Below the pieces are notes generated by a model that was not told the DNA's origin, made no database searches, and saw only the letters and a program-made list of their open reading frames with translations. A program made the translations under genes and the position numbers. 34,437 nt of DNA, taken from NCBI GenBank assembly GCA_030655535.1, contig JAURVK010000097.1:1-34437 (forward strand), in the 5' to 3' direction. Numbering within the stretch: position 1 is the stretch's first letter; each line of letters starts with the position of its first letter. Positions 8,190 through 16,234 of this stretch are shown here, one piece after another. The DNA comes from Methylobacter sp. (GTDB lineage: Bacteria > Pseudomonadota > Gammaproteobacteria > Methylococcales > Methylomonadaceae).

Positions 8190-9269
8190 ATGTCTAAGAA
8201 AATTTCAGATATAGTAAAACCCGGTGTTGTCACTGGCGATGACGTACAAAAAATCTTTGCGATTTGCAAAGAAAACAAGTTTGCGTTGCCTGCGGTCAAT
8301 GTCATCAACACGGATTCGATTAATGCAGCCTTGGAAGCGGCCGCGAAAGTAAAATCGGCTATCGTGATCCAGTTTTCCAATGGCGGCGCAGCATTTGTTG
8401 CCGGTAAAGGCCTTAAAGCGGAAGGCCAGCAAGCGGCTATTTTGGGCGCTATCTCCGGCGCTCAACATGTACACGCGATGGCTGAAGCTTATGGCGTACC
8501 GGTCATTTTACATACCGACCATGCCGCTAAAAAGCTGCTGCCTTGGATTGACGGCTTGTTAGATGCCGGTGAAAAACATTTTGCGGCAACCGGCAAGCCG
8601 TTATTCAGCTCGCACATGCTGGATTTGTCTGAAGAAAGCCTGAAAGAAAATATCGAAATCTGCGGTCAGTATTTGGCGCGTATGTCTAAAATGGGCATGA
8701 CCCTGGAAATCGAATTGGGCTGCACCGGCGGTGAAGAAGACGGCGTCGACAACAGCGATATGGATCATTCATTGCTGTACACCCAGCCTGAAGATGTGGC
8801 TTATGCTTATGAAGAGTTAAGCAAAATCAGCCCACGCTTCACGATTGCCGCTTCTTTCGGCAACGTTCACGGTGTTTATAAACCGGGTAACGTCAAATTG
8901 ACGCCTAGCATTTTAGCTAACTCGCAAAAATACGTCTCTGAAAAATTAGGTGTTCCAACTAACACCTTGAATTTTGTATTCCACGGCGGTTCAGGCTCAA
9001 CGCCAGAAGAAATCAAGGAATCGATCAGCTACGGCGTGGTCAAGATGAATATCGATACCGACACCCAATGGGCAACCTGGGAAGGCATCATGAACTACTA
9101 CAAACAAAACGAAGGTTATTTGCAAGGCCAAATCGGTAATCCGGACGGTGACGACAAACCCAATAAAAAATACTACGATCCGCGTGTCTGGCAACGTGCC
9201 GGTGAAGTCGCGATGGCCGTTCGTTTGGAACAAGCTTTTCAGGAATTGAACGCAGTGAATACGCTGTAA
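8190..9269 (+). CDS. fbaA: Class II fructose-bisphosphate aldolase
   Basis: This zinc enzyme cleaves fructose-1,6-bisphosphate to dihydroxyacetone phosphate and glyceraldehyde-3-phosphate, and runs in reverse in gluconeogenesis. The FbaA-type (class IIA) signatures are present: PVILHTDHAAKKLLPW with the metal ligand His, LEIELGCTGGEEDGVDN, the zinc ligand in GNVHGVYKPG, FHGGSGST and VVKMNIDTDTQWA. The length of 359 residues matches E. coli FbaA. The start at 8190 was chosen because MSKKISDIVKPGVVTG aligns with family N-termini and ACAGGAA lies just upstream; the frame extends further left without homology. A strong terminator follows, so it is probably a single-gene unit. Confidence 0.96.
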   Translation: MSKKISDIVKPGVVTGDDVQKIFAICKENKFALPAVNVINTDSINAALEAAAKVKSAIVIQFSNGGAAFVAGKGLKAEGQQAAILGAISGAQHVHAMAEAYGVPVILHTDHAAKKLLPWIDGLLDAGEKHFAATGKPLFSSHMLDLSEESLKENIEICGQYLARMSKMGMTLEIELGCTGGEEDGVDNSDMDHSLLYTQPEDVAYAYEELSKISPRFTIAASFGNVHGVYKPGNVKLTPSILANSQKYVSEKLGVPTNTLNFVFHGGSGSTPEEIKESISYGVVKMNIDTDTQWATWEGIMNYYKQNEGYLQGQIGNPDGDDKPNKKYYDPRVWQRAGEVAMAVRLEQAFQELNAVNTL

Positions 9270-9288
9270 ATCGATTAGCTGAGTAAAA

Positions 9289-9318
9289 GGCCGGTGCCTG
9301 TGCATCGGCCTTTTTTTT
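9289..9318 (+). terminator. Rho-independent terminator of fbaA
   Basis: GGCCGGTGC (9289-9297) and GCATCGGCC (9302-9310) form a nine-pair stem with a tetraloop, followed by eight T residues. It lies 19 bp after the aldolase stop codon. This is a textbook intrinsic terminator. Confidence 0.93.
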
Positions 9319-9475
9319 GTCCGGCAGACGACAGTAACACCGAAAATAAAGGGATGAATGGGGGGCGTTATGATGGATGTGTCTTGCTCAAATCAGGTAT
9401 CATGAAAACAGTTCGCGACAGAACAACATATGACGAATAACCCAGTAATATAGTAAACTATCTTAATCTCAAATT

Positions 9476-10195
9476 ATGGTTAGCATGATGACTGCAACAG
9501 ACAATGTACACCCGCACGAAATTCATAAATTCGGCTCGATGGCGGAACGCTGGTGGGATACTCGGGGCGAATTCAAAACCCTGCATGATATTAACCCGCT
9601 ACGACTCCAGTTTATCCAGCGTTATGCGGATATTGCAGGTTCTCGCATCGTTGATGTCGGTTGCGGCGGGGGTATTTTAACCGAGGGCCTGGCTAAACAC
9701 GGCGCTGATGCGTTGGGGATCGATCTTAGCGAAGACCTGATCGACATCGCCGATCTGCACGGGCTTGAATCCGGCGTTAATGCGCATTATCAAAAAATCA
9801 GCGCCGAAGCCTTGGCCGAACAGCAGCCGGAAAGTTTCGATCATGTAACCTGCATGGAAATGCTCGAGCATGTGCCCGACCCCGGTTCGATAATCTCCGC
9901 TTGCGCCAGAATGGTTAAACCCGGCGGTATGGTGTTTTTCTCGACGCTCAATCGCAAGCCCAAGGCGTATTTATTGGCTATCTTTGCCGCGGAATACGTC
10001 CTGCAAATGCTGCCCAAAGGCACTCATGATTTTAAAACCTTTATCAAGCCGTCGGAGCTGTGCCAGTCGGCGCGCGCGGCAGGTCTCGAATTGCAGGGCA
10101 TGGTAGGCATTGAATACAACCCGTTCAGCAAACATTTCAGCCTTGGCAAAGACATTGACGTCAATTACATCGCTGCCTTTAAACGCGCCGAATAA
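9476..10195 (+). CDS. ubiG: Ubiquinone biosynthesis O-methyltransferase UbiG
   Basis: UbiG carries out both O-methylation steps of ubiquinone synthesis using S-adenosylmethionine. Family marks are FGSMAERWWDTRGEFKTLHD near the N-terminus, the SAM-binding motif I VDVGCGGGILTEGLA, the acidic end of strand 2 in GIDLSEDLI, and CMEMLEHVPDPGSII. The late segments FFSTLNRKPKAYLLAI and KGTHDFKTFIKPSEL are also typical. The length of 239 residues is normal. The start may be any of three early Met codons. gph follows after two bases, and the two genes are often neighbours in gammaproteobacteria, so an operon is likely. Confidence 0.95.
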   Translation: MVSMMTATDNVHPHEIHKFGSMAERWWDTRGEFKTLHDINPLRLQFIQRYADIAGSRIVDVGCGGGILTEGLAKHGADALGIDLSEDLIDIADLHGLESGVNAHYQKISAEALAEQQPESFDHVTCMEMLEHVPDPGSIISACARMVKPGGMVFFSTLNRKPKAYLLAIFAAEYVLQMLPKGTHDFKTFIKPSELCQSARAAGLELQGMVGIEYNPFSKHFSLGKDIDVNYIAAFKRAE

Positions 10196-10197
10196 AC

Positions 10198-10875
10198 ATG
10201 TCTGCCGATTTCAAATTATCCTGCGTATTATTCGACCTTGACGGTACTCTGGTGGATACCGCGCCGGATTTGATTTCATGCCTGAACCGTGCGCTAAATA
10301 TCCACGGCTTTGATACCGTTGCAGCTGAGATTATCAAGCCGTTTATATCATACGGCGCGGCGGCAATGATCAACGCCGGCCAACCTGAACTTGACGATCA
10401 GTTAAAGGCCGCTATTCTGGAAACCATGCTGACTCACTACCAGAACAATATTGCCGAACACACGGTTTTTTTCTCGGGTATGGCCGATACGCTGGCTGCG
10501 ATTGAAGCGCAAGGACTGAAGTGGGGCGTGGTTACCAACAAGCGGGAGCGCTTCACCAACCCGCTGATGGCTGCCTTAAGGCTGACCGATCGCGCCGCCT
10601 GCATCGTCAGCGGGGATACTACCGCCAATTCCAAGCCTCACCCTGAACCGATGCTGCTAGCCTGCAAGCAGGCGGACGTCAATCCGCAGGAATGCGTCTA
10701 TATCGGCGATGCCCTGCATGACATTACTGCCGGAAAAAATGCGCAGATGAAAACACTGGCTGCACTTTACGGCTACATTAACCCCGGCGACACTCCGGAA
10801 ACCTGGGGCGCTGATGCGTTAATCGAGTCGCCCGATCAAATATCAACCTGGATAGCATCACTGTCATGCCGCTAA
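10198..10875 (+). CDS. gph: Phosphoglycolate phosphatase (HAD family)
   Basis: This is a HAD-superfamily hydrolase of 225 residues. Motif I is FDLDGTLVDTAPD with the nucleophile and acid/base aspartates, motif II is VVTNK, the lysine motif is NSKPHPEP, and motif IV is VYIGDALHDITAGKNA. An alpha-helical cap lies between motifs I and II. The enzyme removes phosphate from 2-phosphoglycolate formed in DNA repair or by oxygenase side reactions. The position directly after ubiG supports Gph rather than another HAD enzyme. MupP, a MurNAc-6-phosphate phosphatase next to ubiG in pseudomonads, is a real alternative for this exact location. The 3' end overlaps the next gene by 10 bp. Confidence 0.82.
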   Translation: MSADFKLSCVLFDLDGTLVDTAPDLISCLNRALNIHGFDTVAAEIIKPFISYGAAAMINAGQPELDDQLKAAILETMLTHYQNNIAEHTVFFSGMADTLAAIEAQGLKWGVVTNKRERFTNPLMAALRLTDRAACIVSGDTTANSKPHPEPMLLACKQADVNPQECVYIGDALHDITAGKNAQMKTLAALYGYINPGDTPETWGADALIESPDQISTWIASLSCR

Positions 10876-11594
10876 CAAATCAAGTCATCTTAATTACCGG
10901 CGCCGGCGGAGGCCTTGGCAGCACTGCTGCTCTGGCGCTGGCCAAACACGGTGCGCACATCATTTTACTGGACAAAAACATTGCCAAACTGGAAGCAGTT
11001 TACGATGCGATTCTGGCAATCAAGGCGCCTGAGCCGGTCATTTATCCGTTTGACTTGGCGGGCGCCAATGAAAACGAGTATCAGGAATTGGCCGACAAGA
11101 TCGATGAGAAATACGGCTCGCTCCAAGGCATTTTGCATTCAGCGGTAGAGTTCAGCGCTTTTTCCCCAATCGCCACGCACAAAACCAAAGACTGGGGGCA
11201 TACTTTAAACGTCAACCTGAATGCGCCTTTTCTATTGTGCAGGGTTCTATTGCCGGTACTGCAAAAGAGCGAACAGGCTTCCATCGTATTCACGTCCGAT
11301 TCTTCCGCCAGAAAGGCTCCGGCTTACGCAGGCGCTTACGGCGTTTCGAAAATAGCCCTGGAAGGCCTCGCCAACATACTGGCCGATGAACATGAAGCCT
11401 TCGGCAAAATCCGGGTCAATACCCTGATACCGGGGCCGATAGACTCCCCGTTAAGAAAACGGGCCTATCCGGCTGAAGATAAAAGCAAACTGCCATCAAT
11501 GAAATCACTGGCTCCCATTTATCTGTATTTATTCGGCTCAGAAAGTATAGGCGTAACCGGCCAAGCTATCGATGCACGAACCTTCTATCTATAA
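10866..11594 (+). CDS. YciK-like short-chain dehydrogenase/reductase
   Basis: The 242-residue protein is a classical SDR. It has the nucleotide-binding TGAGGGLGSTAALALAKHG, a ring-binding strand at ILLDKN, the NVNLNAPFLLCR segment, and the catalytic Ser-Tyr-Lys seen in FTSDSSARKAPAYAGAYGVSK. The C-terminus VTGQAIDAR is also characteristic. Residues such as HSAVEFSAFSPI and the KDWGHTLNVNLNAPF stretch match the YciK group, which commonly follows ubiG and gph. The substrate of YciK is unknown. The start overlaps gph, so co-translation is likely. Confidence 0.85.
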   Translation: MPLTNQVILITGAGGGLGSTAALALAKHGAHIILLDKNIAKLEAVYDAILAIKAPEPVIYPFDLAGANENEYQELADKIDEKYGSLQGILHSAVEFSAFSPIATHKTKDWGHTLNVNLNAPFLLCRVLLPVLQKSEQASIVFTSDSSARKAPAYAGAYGVSKIALEGLANILADEHEAFGKIRVNTLIPGPIDSPLRKRAYPAEDKSKLPSMKSLAPIYLYLFGSESIGVTGQAIDARTFYL

Positions 11595-11604
11595 CTGAAC
11601 TATT

Positions 11605-12153
11605 ATGGCTGAAAGAGAAGACGTTGTTTTAACCCGGGATGTCAATATTGTTACCATTCCTGAAGGCAATACCGGGGCTTTAAATAAAGGTCAGATAGTC
11701 ACCATCCATCAGGCGCTCGGCGACAACTATACCGTGGTTACCGAACACGGGCACATGGTGCGCATTGCCGGGGGCGACGCCGATGCCTTGGGCAGGGAAT
11801 TGCATCAGCTGAAAACACTGGTATCGGAGACCGATGCGGCAGCGGTTGAACAAAACTGCTGGGAAGTGATGAAAACGGTTTACGATCCGGAAATTCCGGT
11901 CAATATCGTTGATCTTGGACTGGTTTATCAGTGCAAAGTAACCCCGGTAGATGAAGGCTTGAATGATGTTCATGTCATCATGACCCTGACCGCGCCAGGC
12001 TGCGGGATGGGGCCGGTTATCCAGAGCGACGTGGAAAAATGTATCCGCACATTGCCCGGTGTCGATCGTGTTAATGTCGAAGTGGTGCTTGACCCGCCCT
12101 GGTCGCGGGAAATGATGTCGGAAGTGGCCCAGTTGCAACTGGGTTTGTATTAA
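11605..12153 (+). CDS. sufT: SufT-like iron-sulfur cluster assembly protein (DUF59/MIP18 family)
   Basis: The protein has 182 residues. An N-terminal extension (about 1-85, including RDVNIVTIPEGNTGALNKG) precedes a MIP18/DUF59 domain with VYDPEIPVNIVDLGLVYQC, MTLTAPGCGMGP and VVLDPPWSREMMSE. The conserved cysteine in TAPGCGMG is the likely cluster or target contact. This two-part layout is that of the long SufT form, an auxiliary factor for maturation of Fe-S proteins, often tied to lipoate-related enzymes. It follows the YciK gene after 10 bp. No suf operon is visible here. The window does contain lipA, an Fe-S client, several kilobases away. Confidence 0.85.
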   Translation: MAEREDVVLTRDVNIVTIPEGNTGALNKGQIVTIHQALGDNYTVVTEHGHMVRIAGGDADALGRELHQLKTLVSETDAAAVEQNCWEVMKTVYDPEIPVNIVDLGLVYQCKVTPVDEGLNDVHVIMTLTAPGCGMGPVIQSDVEKCIRTLPGVDRVNVEVVLDPPWSREMMSEVAQLQLGLY

Positions 12154-12198
12154 AACCAGTGCAGAAATAACGATAATTAGACTTCGGGTGAAATCAAG

Positions 12199-12849
12199 AT
12201 GACCTCTTTTAAAGAGATTAATCTGCAAGTCGGTTCGCGCCTGCAAATGGCGGTGCGACACGGCCCCATTGACATCATATATTATACGCAGCTTATCGGT
12301 TACTTAGATGGGCAGTACCTAATCATAAAAACACCTTTCGAGAACGGGATTTCCGTTCAAATGCAGGTAGATGAGCAGGTTATCTTACGGATATTATCTG
12401 GAGTGGATGTTTTTACGTTAACTTGCAGGGTTAAAGCCATCTTTAGAGCTCCGCATTATTATATTCACCTCAGCTTTCCCACCGATATTAAATCCATCGC
12501 TCTACGCGGCGCGATCAGAGCCAAAGTCAATTTACCGGTGCAAGTCAATGGCGTAGCTGGAGCGGGTATTATTACCGATATTAGCGTTACAGGCGCTGCG
12601 ATAACGGCCAATAAAGTACTGGGAGAGCTTAATACAGAAGTTTTACTTTCTTTCGACTTCCCTATAAAACCGACCAATCAGGGTGCGCATATAGATACCA
12701 GTGCGACGATTCGCAATATTCATGAGTTGCCCGGCAAGAAAAAAGACGCGCCGCTAAGGGTATTGCATGGACTTTCGTTTCAAAAGGTTGATCTTACCAG
12801 CCAAGTGATGCTGTTAAATTTCATCTATGAATCGATGGGCAGATTGTAG
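12199..12849 (+). CDS. YcgR-like PilZ-domain protein, probable cyclic-di-GMP receptor
   Basis: The 216-residue protein has an N-terminal YcgR-type beta domain (about 1-105) and a C-terminal PilZ domain (about 107-210). The c-di-GMP-binding marks are visible: a RGAIRAKVNLPV segment giving the RxxxR loop and DISVTGAAI giving the (D/N)xSxxG motif. Proteins of this layout slow flagellar motors or act on other surface functions when c-di-GMP is high. No flagellar gene is nearby; the only surface appendage gene in the window is pilA, more than 20 kb away. It follows sufT by 45 bp on the same strand and could be co-transcribed or independent. Confidence 0.85.
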   Translation: MTSFKEINLQVGSRLQMAVRHGPIDIIYYTQLIGYLDGQYLIIKTPFENGISVQMQVDEQVILRILSGVDVFTLTCRVKAIFRAPHYYIHLSFPTDIKSIALRGAIRAKVNLPVQVNGVAGAGIITDISVTGAAITANKVLGELNTEVLLSFDFPIKPTNQGAHIDTSATIRNIHELPGKKKDAPLRVLHGLSFQKVDLTSQVMLLNFIYESMGRL

Positions 12850-12986
12850 TTGATGTCTGTTCAGGCGTGATTAGCAGTCAAATTGGGTGCGCATCGCGTA
12901 CGTGGTCTTTTGAAAATGGTATGCGATACCCTACATGATTATCGGTTAGCATTAGGATTCATAACGCTCCAGCATCTAAAAATAAA

Positions 12987-13853
12987 ATGTGGATGGCACA
13001 CGAAAAAAACCTACGCGAATACGGCTTGCCCTGGCCTGATTACGAGCTGCTTGATGCGGGTGACGGCAAAAAACTGGAGCGATGGGGGAATATCATTACC
13101 ATCCGTCCGGAAATTCAAGCCAATTTCAAGTCGGGGTGGCCTATCATTCAATGGCAGACGATGGCTCATTGGGAATTTGAAGAGCAATCCTCAACCCAGG
13201 GCCGCTGGCTTAATATCAAGCCGCATGCTCCCGAACACTGGCTTATTTCTTATGGAAACTTAAATTTCGGTTTGAAGCTAACCCAATTCAAGCATGTGGG
13301 CCTGTTCCCGGAACAACAGGCAAACTGGCGTTTTATTAAACAACAGCTTAGAGCCGGTCAAAAAGTGTTGAATTTATTTGCCTACACCGGCGCGGCATCG
13401 CTGGTTGCCCGCGATAATGGCGCGGAAGTCGTGCATGTGGATTCGGTCAAGCAGCTGATTACCTGGGCCAACGAAAACAGGGAGCGAAGCGCCCTTTCCG
13501 ACATCAAATGGGTGCTTGAAGACGCGTTAAAATTCGCCCGGCGCGAATTGAAACGGGGCAATCAATACGACGGCATTATCATGGATCCGCCCGCCTGGGG
13601 ATTGGGCGCCAAAGGCGAAAAATGGAAATTGGAAAATCACCTGTCCGGCTTGATAGAAACGGCGTATGGGCTGATGAATCCGGGCGCGTTTTTAATTCTT
13701 AACACCTATTCACCCAAAGTGGAACCGGCGGATTTGGCAAATACTGCCGAGCAGTATTTTTCTGCAAATCAACTGGAAATAAAACAACTGTGGATGCCGA
13801 CAAAAACCGGCAAGGAGCTGTATTGCGGCAATTTATTGCGGGCGATCAAGTAA
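12987..13853 (+). CDS. RlmI-like SAM-dependent methyltransferase
   Basis: The 288-residue protein has a Rossmann methyltransferase core in its C-terminal two thirds: the SAM-binding VLNLFAYTGAASLVARDNGAEV, VDSVKQLITWANEN, ALKFARRELKRG and the catalytic-loop YDGIIMDPPAWG. This order is that of the RlmI/RlmK group of rRNA cytosine methyltransferases, but the N-terminal PUA domain of RlmI is missing and replaced by a beta-rich piece (residues 1-90). The target could be rRNA or another substrate. The start may be the Met at residue 1 or residue 3. It lies 137 bp after the PilZ gene, so it is probably transcribed separately. Confidence 0.78.
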   Translation: MWMAHEKNLREYGLPWPDYELLDAGDGKKLERWGNIITIRPEIQANFKSGWPIIQWQTMAHWEFEEQSSTQGRWLNIKPHAPEHWLISYGNLNFGLKLTQFKHVGLFPEQQANWRFIKQQLRAGQKVLNLFAYTGAASLVARDNGAEVVHVDSVKQLITWANENRERSALSDIKWVLEDALKFARRELKRGNQYDGIIMDPPAWGLGAKGEKWKLENHLSGLIETAYGLMNPGAFLILNTYSPKVEPADLANTAEQYFSANQLEIKQLWMPTKTGKELYCGNLLRAIK

Positions 13854-14396
13854 GGCGGTTTTGAAATGTGGTGGGTGAGTGGAAGCCACAGACAGCTGGA
13901 GTGCAGGCTTCGTCTGCAAGTACAAGCCAAGCTTGCACTTCCGTTGCAATGCGTTGTCTTCAATACTTAACGATGACATAGCCGCATGAAAAAGGTATTT
14001 ATCAGCCCCAAATCCATGTCGCTTATGATTGTCATCAGTGTGCTATTTTTTAACTGCTGAATAGTGACAATTAAAACCGGCACAGATTCTGTGCAATCAG
14101 CAAAGAAACATTAATTAAAACAATAAATTAAGCTAATTTCTGCGGTCGGCAGAAAGATTGGAAAAATTTGAAACAAATAGCGTACTTCGTTTTTAAGACC
14201 AATATCTTAGAAACATAGAAGATCGGCATGCCATTATCCATAGAACGCCACCTCAAAGCCTATGTGGAAAGCCGAAGGCCTTTTATATTTTGGAAAGGGT
14301 TGGGTGTGCTGTTTATGCCCAACACTACCATGTTTCAAAATGGCGACGGATTTTGGTTTTGTCCGCCGCATCATTGAACATCTCTATTATCGCCCT
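13854..14396. other. 543-bp stretch without a convincing gene
   Basis: This gap holds a REP-like palindrome (see 13898-13942) and then AT-rich sequence. The only candidate is a 49-codon frame at 14228-14377 (plus), opening MPLSIERHLKAYVESRRP and rich in aromatic residues at its end. It has a weak ribosome site and no recognised relatives. I do not call it as a gene, but it is the best small-ORF candidate here. Confidence 0.5.
13898..13942. repeat. REP-like palindrome
   Basis: GGAGTGCAGGCTT (13898-13910) faces AAGCTTGCACTTCC (13929-13942), giving an imperfect inverted repeat. The same GGAGTGCAAGCTT head appears at the right end of the window (34409 onwards), so this is one family with at least two copies here. 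It follows the methyltransferase gene and could act as a 3' stabilising hairpin. Confidence 0.6.
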
Positions 14397-14852
14397 TTAA
14401 CGATTCTCGACTTCCCAACCCTTGCAGGCTAGGGCAATGTGGTGCGGGACGGGACGGGCGCCGGTTCCGTAGGCGCTCATGGTGCGTGTGGTCATGCCCA
14501 ATGCTTGGGCTGCACCGGCTAACGACAGCCCGTTATGCAGCCGCCAGGCGATGAATGTACGGGTGTCTTCGTCGGTGGCCGCTTGATGCAGCGCTTCCAG
14601 CCACAAGGTATCGGCACCGATTTGAATGTCAAAATCTGTCCATTCGACCGTCCAGCCTACGCTGTTGGTGAGCTGAACTTTGGCAAAGGCGGCCGGATCG
14701 CGCAAAGGAGTGAGACCCGGTTTGGCGAAAATAGCTTCACCTTTATTCACGGTCATTATGCTGCCGTTAATAAAGGTCATTTGCAACTGGTAGTTCGGTA
14801 AAGGCTCAACCGCTGCTAGGCGGGGGCGCTTCATTGATGCCATTTTTTCCAT
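14397..14852 (-). CDS. DUF2442 protein with C-terminal helix-turn-helix
   Basis: The 151-residue protein has an N-terminal DUF2442 domain (about 7-85) with YQLQMTFINGS, FAKVQLTNSVGWTVEW and DIQIGADTLW. Its C-terminal half reads as an XRE-like helix-turn-helix: GLSLAGAAQALGMTTRTMSAYG, then PVPHHIALACKGWE. DUF2442 proteins often sit next to DUF4160 proteins and the pair behaves like a toxin-antitoxin-type unit by context, though the biochemistry is not settled. Here the gene is second and overlaps the DUF4160 gene by 22 bp. A Met at residue 7 is a possible later start. The DNA-binding part suggests autoregulation through the palindrome upstream of the pair. Confidence 0.75.
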   Translation of the reverse strand: MEKMASMKRPRLAAVEPLPNYQLQMTFINGSIMTVNKGEAIFAKPGLTPLRDPAAFAKVQLTNSVGWTVEWTDFDIQIGADTLWLEALHQAATDEDTRTFIAWRLHNGLSLAGAAQALGMTTRTMSAYGTGARPVPHHIALACKGWEVENR

Positions 14853-15058
14853 TCTTTGATCAATTCTTCATTGTTTGCCGTAACCCACGCCATGACTTCA
14901 TCGTGCAAGCCGCGCGGAAAAGTGCCTTCACATGCCAGGGTTTGCAAGTTAATTAATACATCAAAATTACCGCCGACCAAGTGCGCGTGCATCGGCGGAG
15001 AGTCGTCCTCTCGTACCTCAAGCTGGTATTTGTTGCGAAAACGTTGCTTTGTAGCCAT
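14831..15058 (-). CDS. DUF4160 protein
   Basis: The 75-residue protein shows the DUF4160 pattern: a start like YQLEVREDDSPPMHAHLVGG, with the conserved proline and His-x-His, then a basic helical end (EELIKEWKKWHQ). It is the first gene of a two-gene unit with the DUF2442/HTH protein and is preceded by a short palindrome. The function of DUF4160 is unknown; frequent pairing with DUF2442 suggests a joint role. The start at 15058 is supported by the palindrome lying directly upstream. Confidence 0.75.
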   Translation of the reverse strand: MATKQRFRNKYQLEVREDDSPPMHAHLVGGNFDVLINLQTLACEGTFPRGLHDEVMAWVTANNEELIKEWKKWHQ

Positions 15059-15068
15059 GTTGTAATAA

Positions 15069-15086
15069 TATGGAATAATTCCAATA
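15069..15086. promoter_or_regulatory. Palindromic operator candidate for the DUF4160/DUF2442 pair
   Basis: TGGAATAATTCCA (15071-15083) is a perfect 6-bp-arm palindrome around a central base, with partly symmetric AT flanks. It lies 13 bp upstream of the DUF4160 start codon, where a repressor would block transcription or translation. The HTH protein encoded by the second gene is the natural candidate to bind it. This is an inference from position and symmetry. Confidence 0.45.
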
Positions 15087-15144
15087 TGTCAACCGCCTTC
15101 TTGTAAGATGAGGGGCTGAAAAGTGTCGATCTGGTCACATTTAT

Positions 15145-15240
15145 CCTAAAAACCGCAGTTGAACATTCCAAAATCCCGCAAAGGCAAGTCGAGGGGCTCA
15201 GTATGAAGGTCTTCCGCACGATCCGACTGCGGATTTTAGG
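15145..15240. repeat. 96-bp MITE-like element with terminal inverted repeats
   Basis: The ends read CCTAAAAACCGCAGTT (15145-15160) and GACTGCGGATTTTAGG (15225-15240), which are inverted repeats with 14 of 16 matches. The left 34 bp also match the repeat at 7961-7994 in the opposite orientation. No reading frame of note lies inside. The size and ends fit a small non-autonomous mobile element, and it sits between the DUF4160 gene and the end of lipA. Confidence 0.6.
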
Positions 15241-15264
15241 TTGGTACGCATAACAAGATTAATA

Positions 15265-15283
15265 ATGCCCGTCAGTCGGGCAT
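15265..15283 (-). terminator. Hairpin overlapping the lipA stop codon
   Basis: ATGCCCG and CGGGCAT form a seven-pair stem around TCAGT, and the lipA stop codon lies in it. On the minus strand it is followed by an AT-rich tract but not a clean T-run. It is the natural place for the long envelope-lipoate transcript to end, so a weak terminator is plausible. Confidence 0.5.
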
Positions 15284-16234
15284 AACACCCTTAGCCTGAA
15301 GATCAGCATGATAAGACGACCGAACCATCGGCGCGCTGGCGACTTGTTTAAATCCTAGGGCTTTGGCAACTGCGCCGTATTCGTCGAATTGTTCGGGAGT
15401 GACGTAGCTTTGAACCGGCAAATGGGCTTTGCTGGGTTGCAGGTATTGGCCTATGGTCAGCATTGAGCAGCCGTGGGCTAATAAATCTTTCATGACTTGA
15501 TGGACTTCGTCCGGTTGTTCGCCCACGCCGAGCATCAGGCCGGATTTGGTGGGGACTTGCGGCAGTGCTTGGTGATATTGGTTCAGTAAATTCAGCGAAC
15601 CTTGGTAGTCGGAACCGGGGCGTACTTGTTTGTATAATCTGGGGACGGTTTCCAGGTTGTGGTTGAATACGTCGCAGGGTTCTTGGGCTAATATGGCTAC
15701 GGCTTTTTCAATGCGCCCCCGAAAGTCCGGCACCAGGATTTCTATTTTGGTGCTGGGCGTTTGCAGACGGATTTTGTTGATGCACTCGGCAAAATGTCCG
15801 GCTCCGCCGTCTCTTAAATCATCGCGGTCTACCGAGGTGATGACGACATACTTCAAGGCCATGGCCTGTATCGCATCGGCCAGGTGTTGGGGTTCGTCTT
15901 TGTCCAGCGCCAGCGGTTTGCCATGCGCGACATCGCAAAAAGGGCAGCGTCGGGTGCACAAGTCGCCCATAATCATGAAGGTGGCGGTGCCGTGTTGGAA
16001 ACACTCCCCTAGGTTGGGACAGGCGGCTTCTTCGCAAACGGTATGCAGGTTGTTTTCGCGCAGCAGTTGCTTGATGCGGGTGACTTCGTCGCCGGCCGAT
16101 ATTTTTATGCGTATCCACTCGGGTTTGCGCAAAGTCGTTTCGGCAGGCTCCACTTTGATCGGGATTTTCGCCAGCTTTTCGGTGTTGCGCTGGTGGGATT
16201 CTGGCGTGGAGCGGGAGGACGCTTGATATGTCAT
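15272..16234 (-). CDS. lipA: Lipoyl synthase
   Basis: LipA is a radical-SAM enzyme that inserts two sulfur atoms into protein-bound octanoyl groups to make lipoate. The auxiliary cluster cysteines lie in [12 protein letters not shown] (Cys67, 72, 78) and the radical-SAM cluster in CTRRCPFC (Cys93, 97, 100). The conserved C-terminal serine is in MVRSSYHAD. The length of 320 residues is normal. The start overlaps the stop of lipB by four bases (ATGA), so the two steps of lipoate assembly are co-translated. It ends the minus-strand cluster. Confidence 0.97.
   Translation of the reverse strand: MTYQASSRSTPESHQRNTEKLAKIPIKVEPAETTLRKPEWIRIKISAGDEVTRIKQLLRENNLHTVCEEAACPNLGECFQHGTATFMIMGDLCTRRCPFCDVAHGKPLALDKDEPQHLADAIQAMALKYVVITSVDRDDLRDGGAGHFAECINKIRLQTPSTKIEILVPDFRGRIEKAVAILAQEPCDVFNHNLETVPRLYKQVRPGSDYQGSLNLLNQYHQALPQVPTKSGLMLGVGEQPDEVHQVMKDLLAHGCSMLTIGQYLQPSKAHLPVQSYVTPEQFDEYGAVAKALGFKQVASAPMVRSSYHADLQAKGVMPD

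Noticed and set aside
11680-12261. 193-codon minus-strand frame over sufT
   Set aside because: Antisense to a clear sufT gene and running into the PilZ gene; no motif seen.
15630-16226. 198-codon plus-strand frame over lipA
   Set aside because: Antisense to lipA with its conserved cysteine motifs; Ser/Arg-rich shadow.
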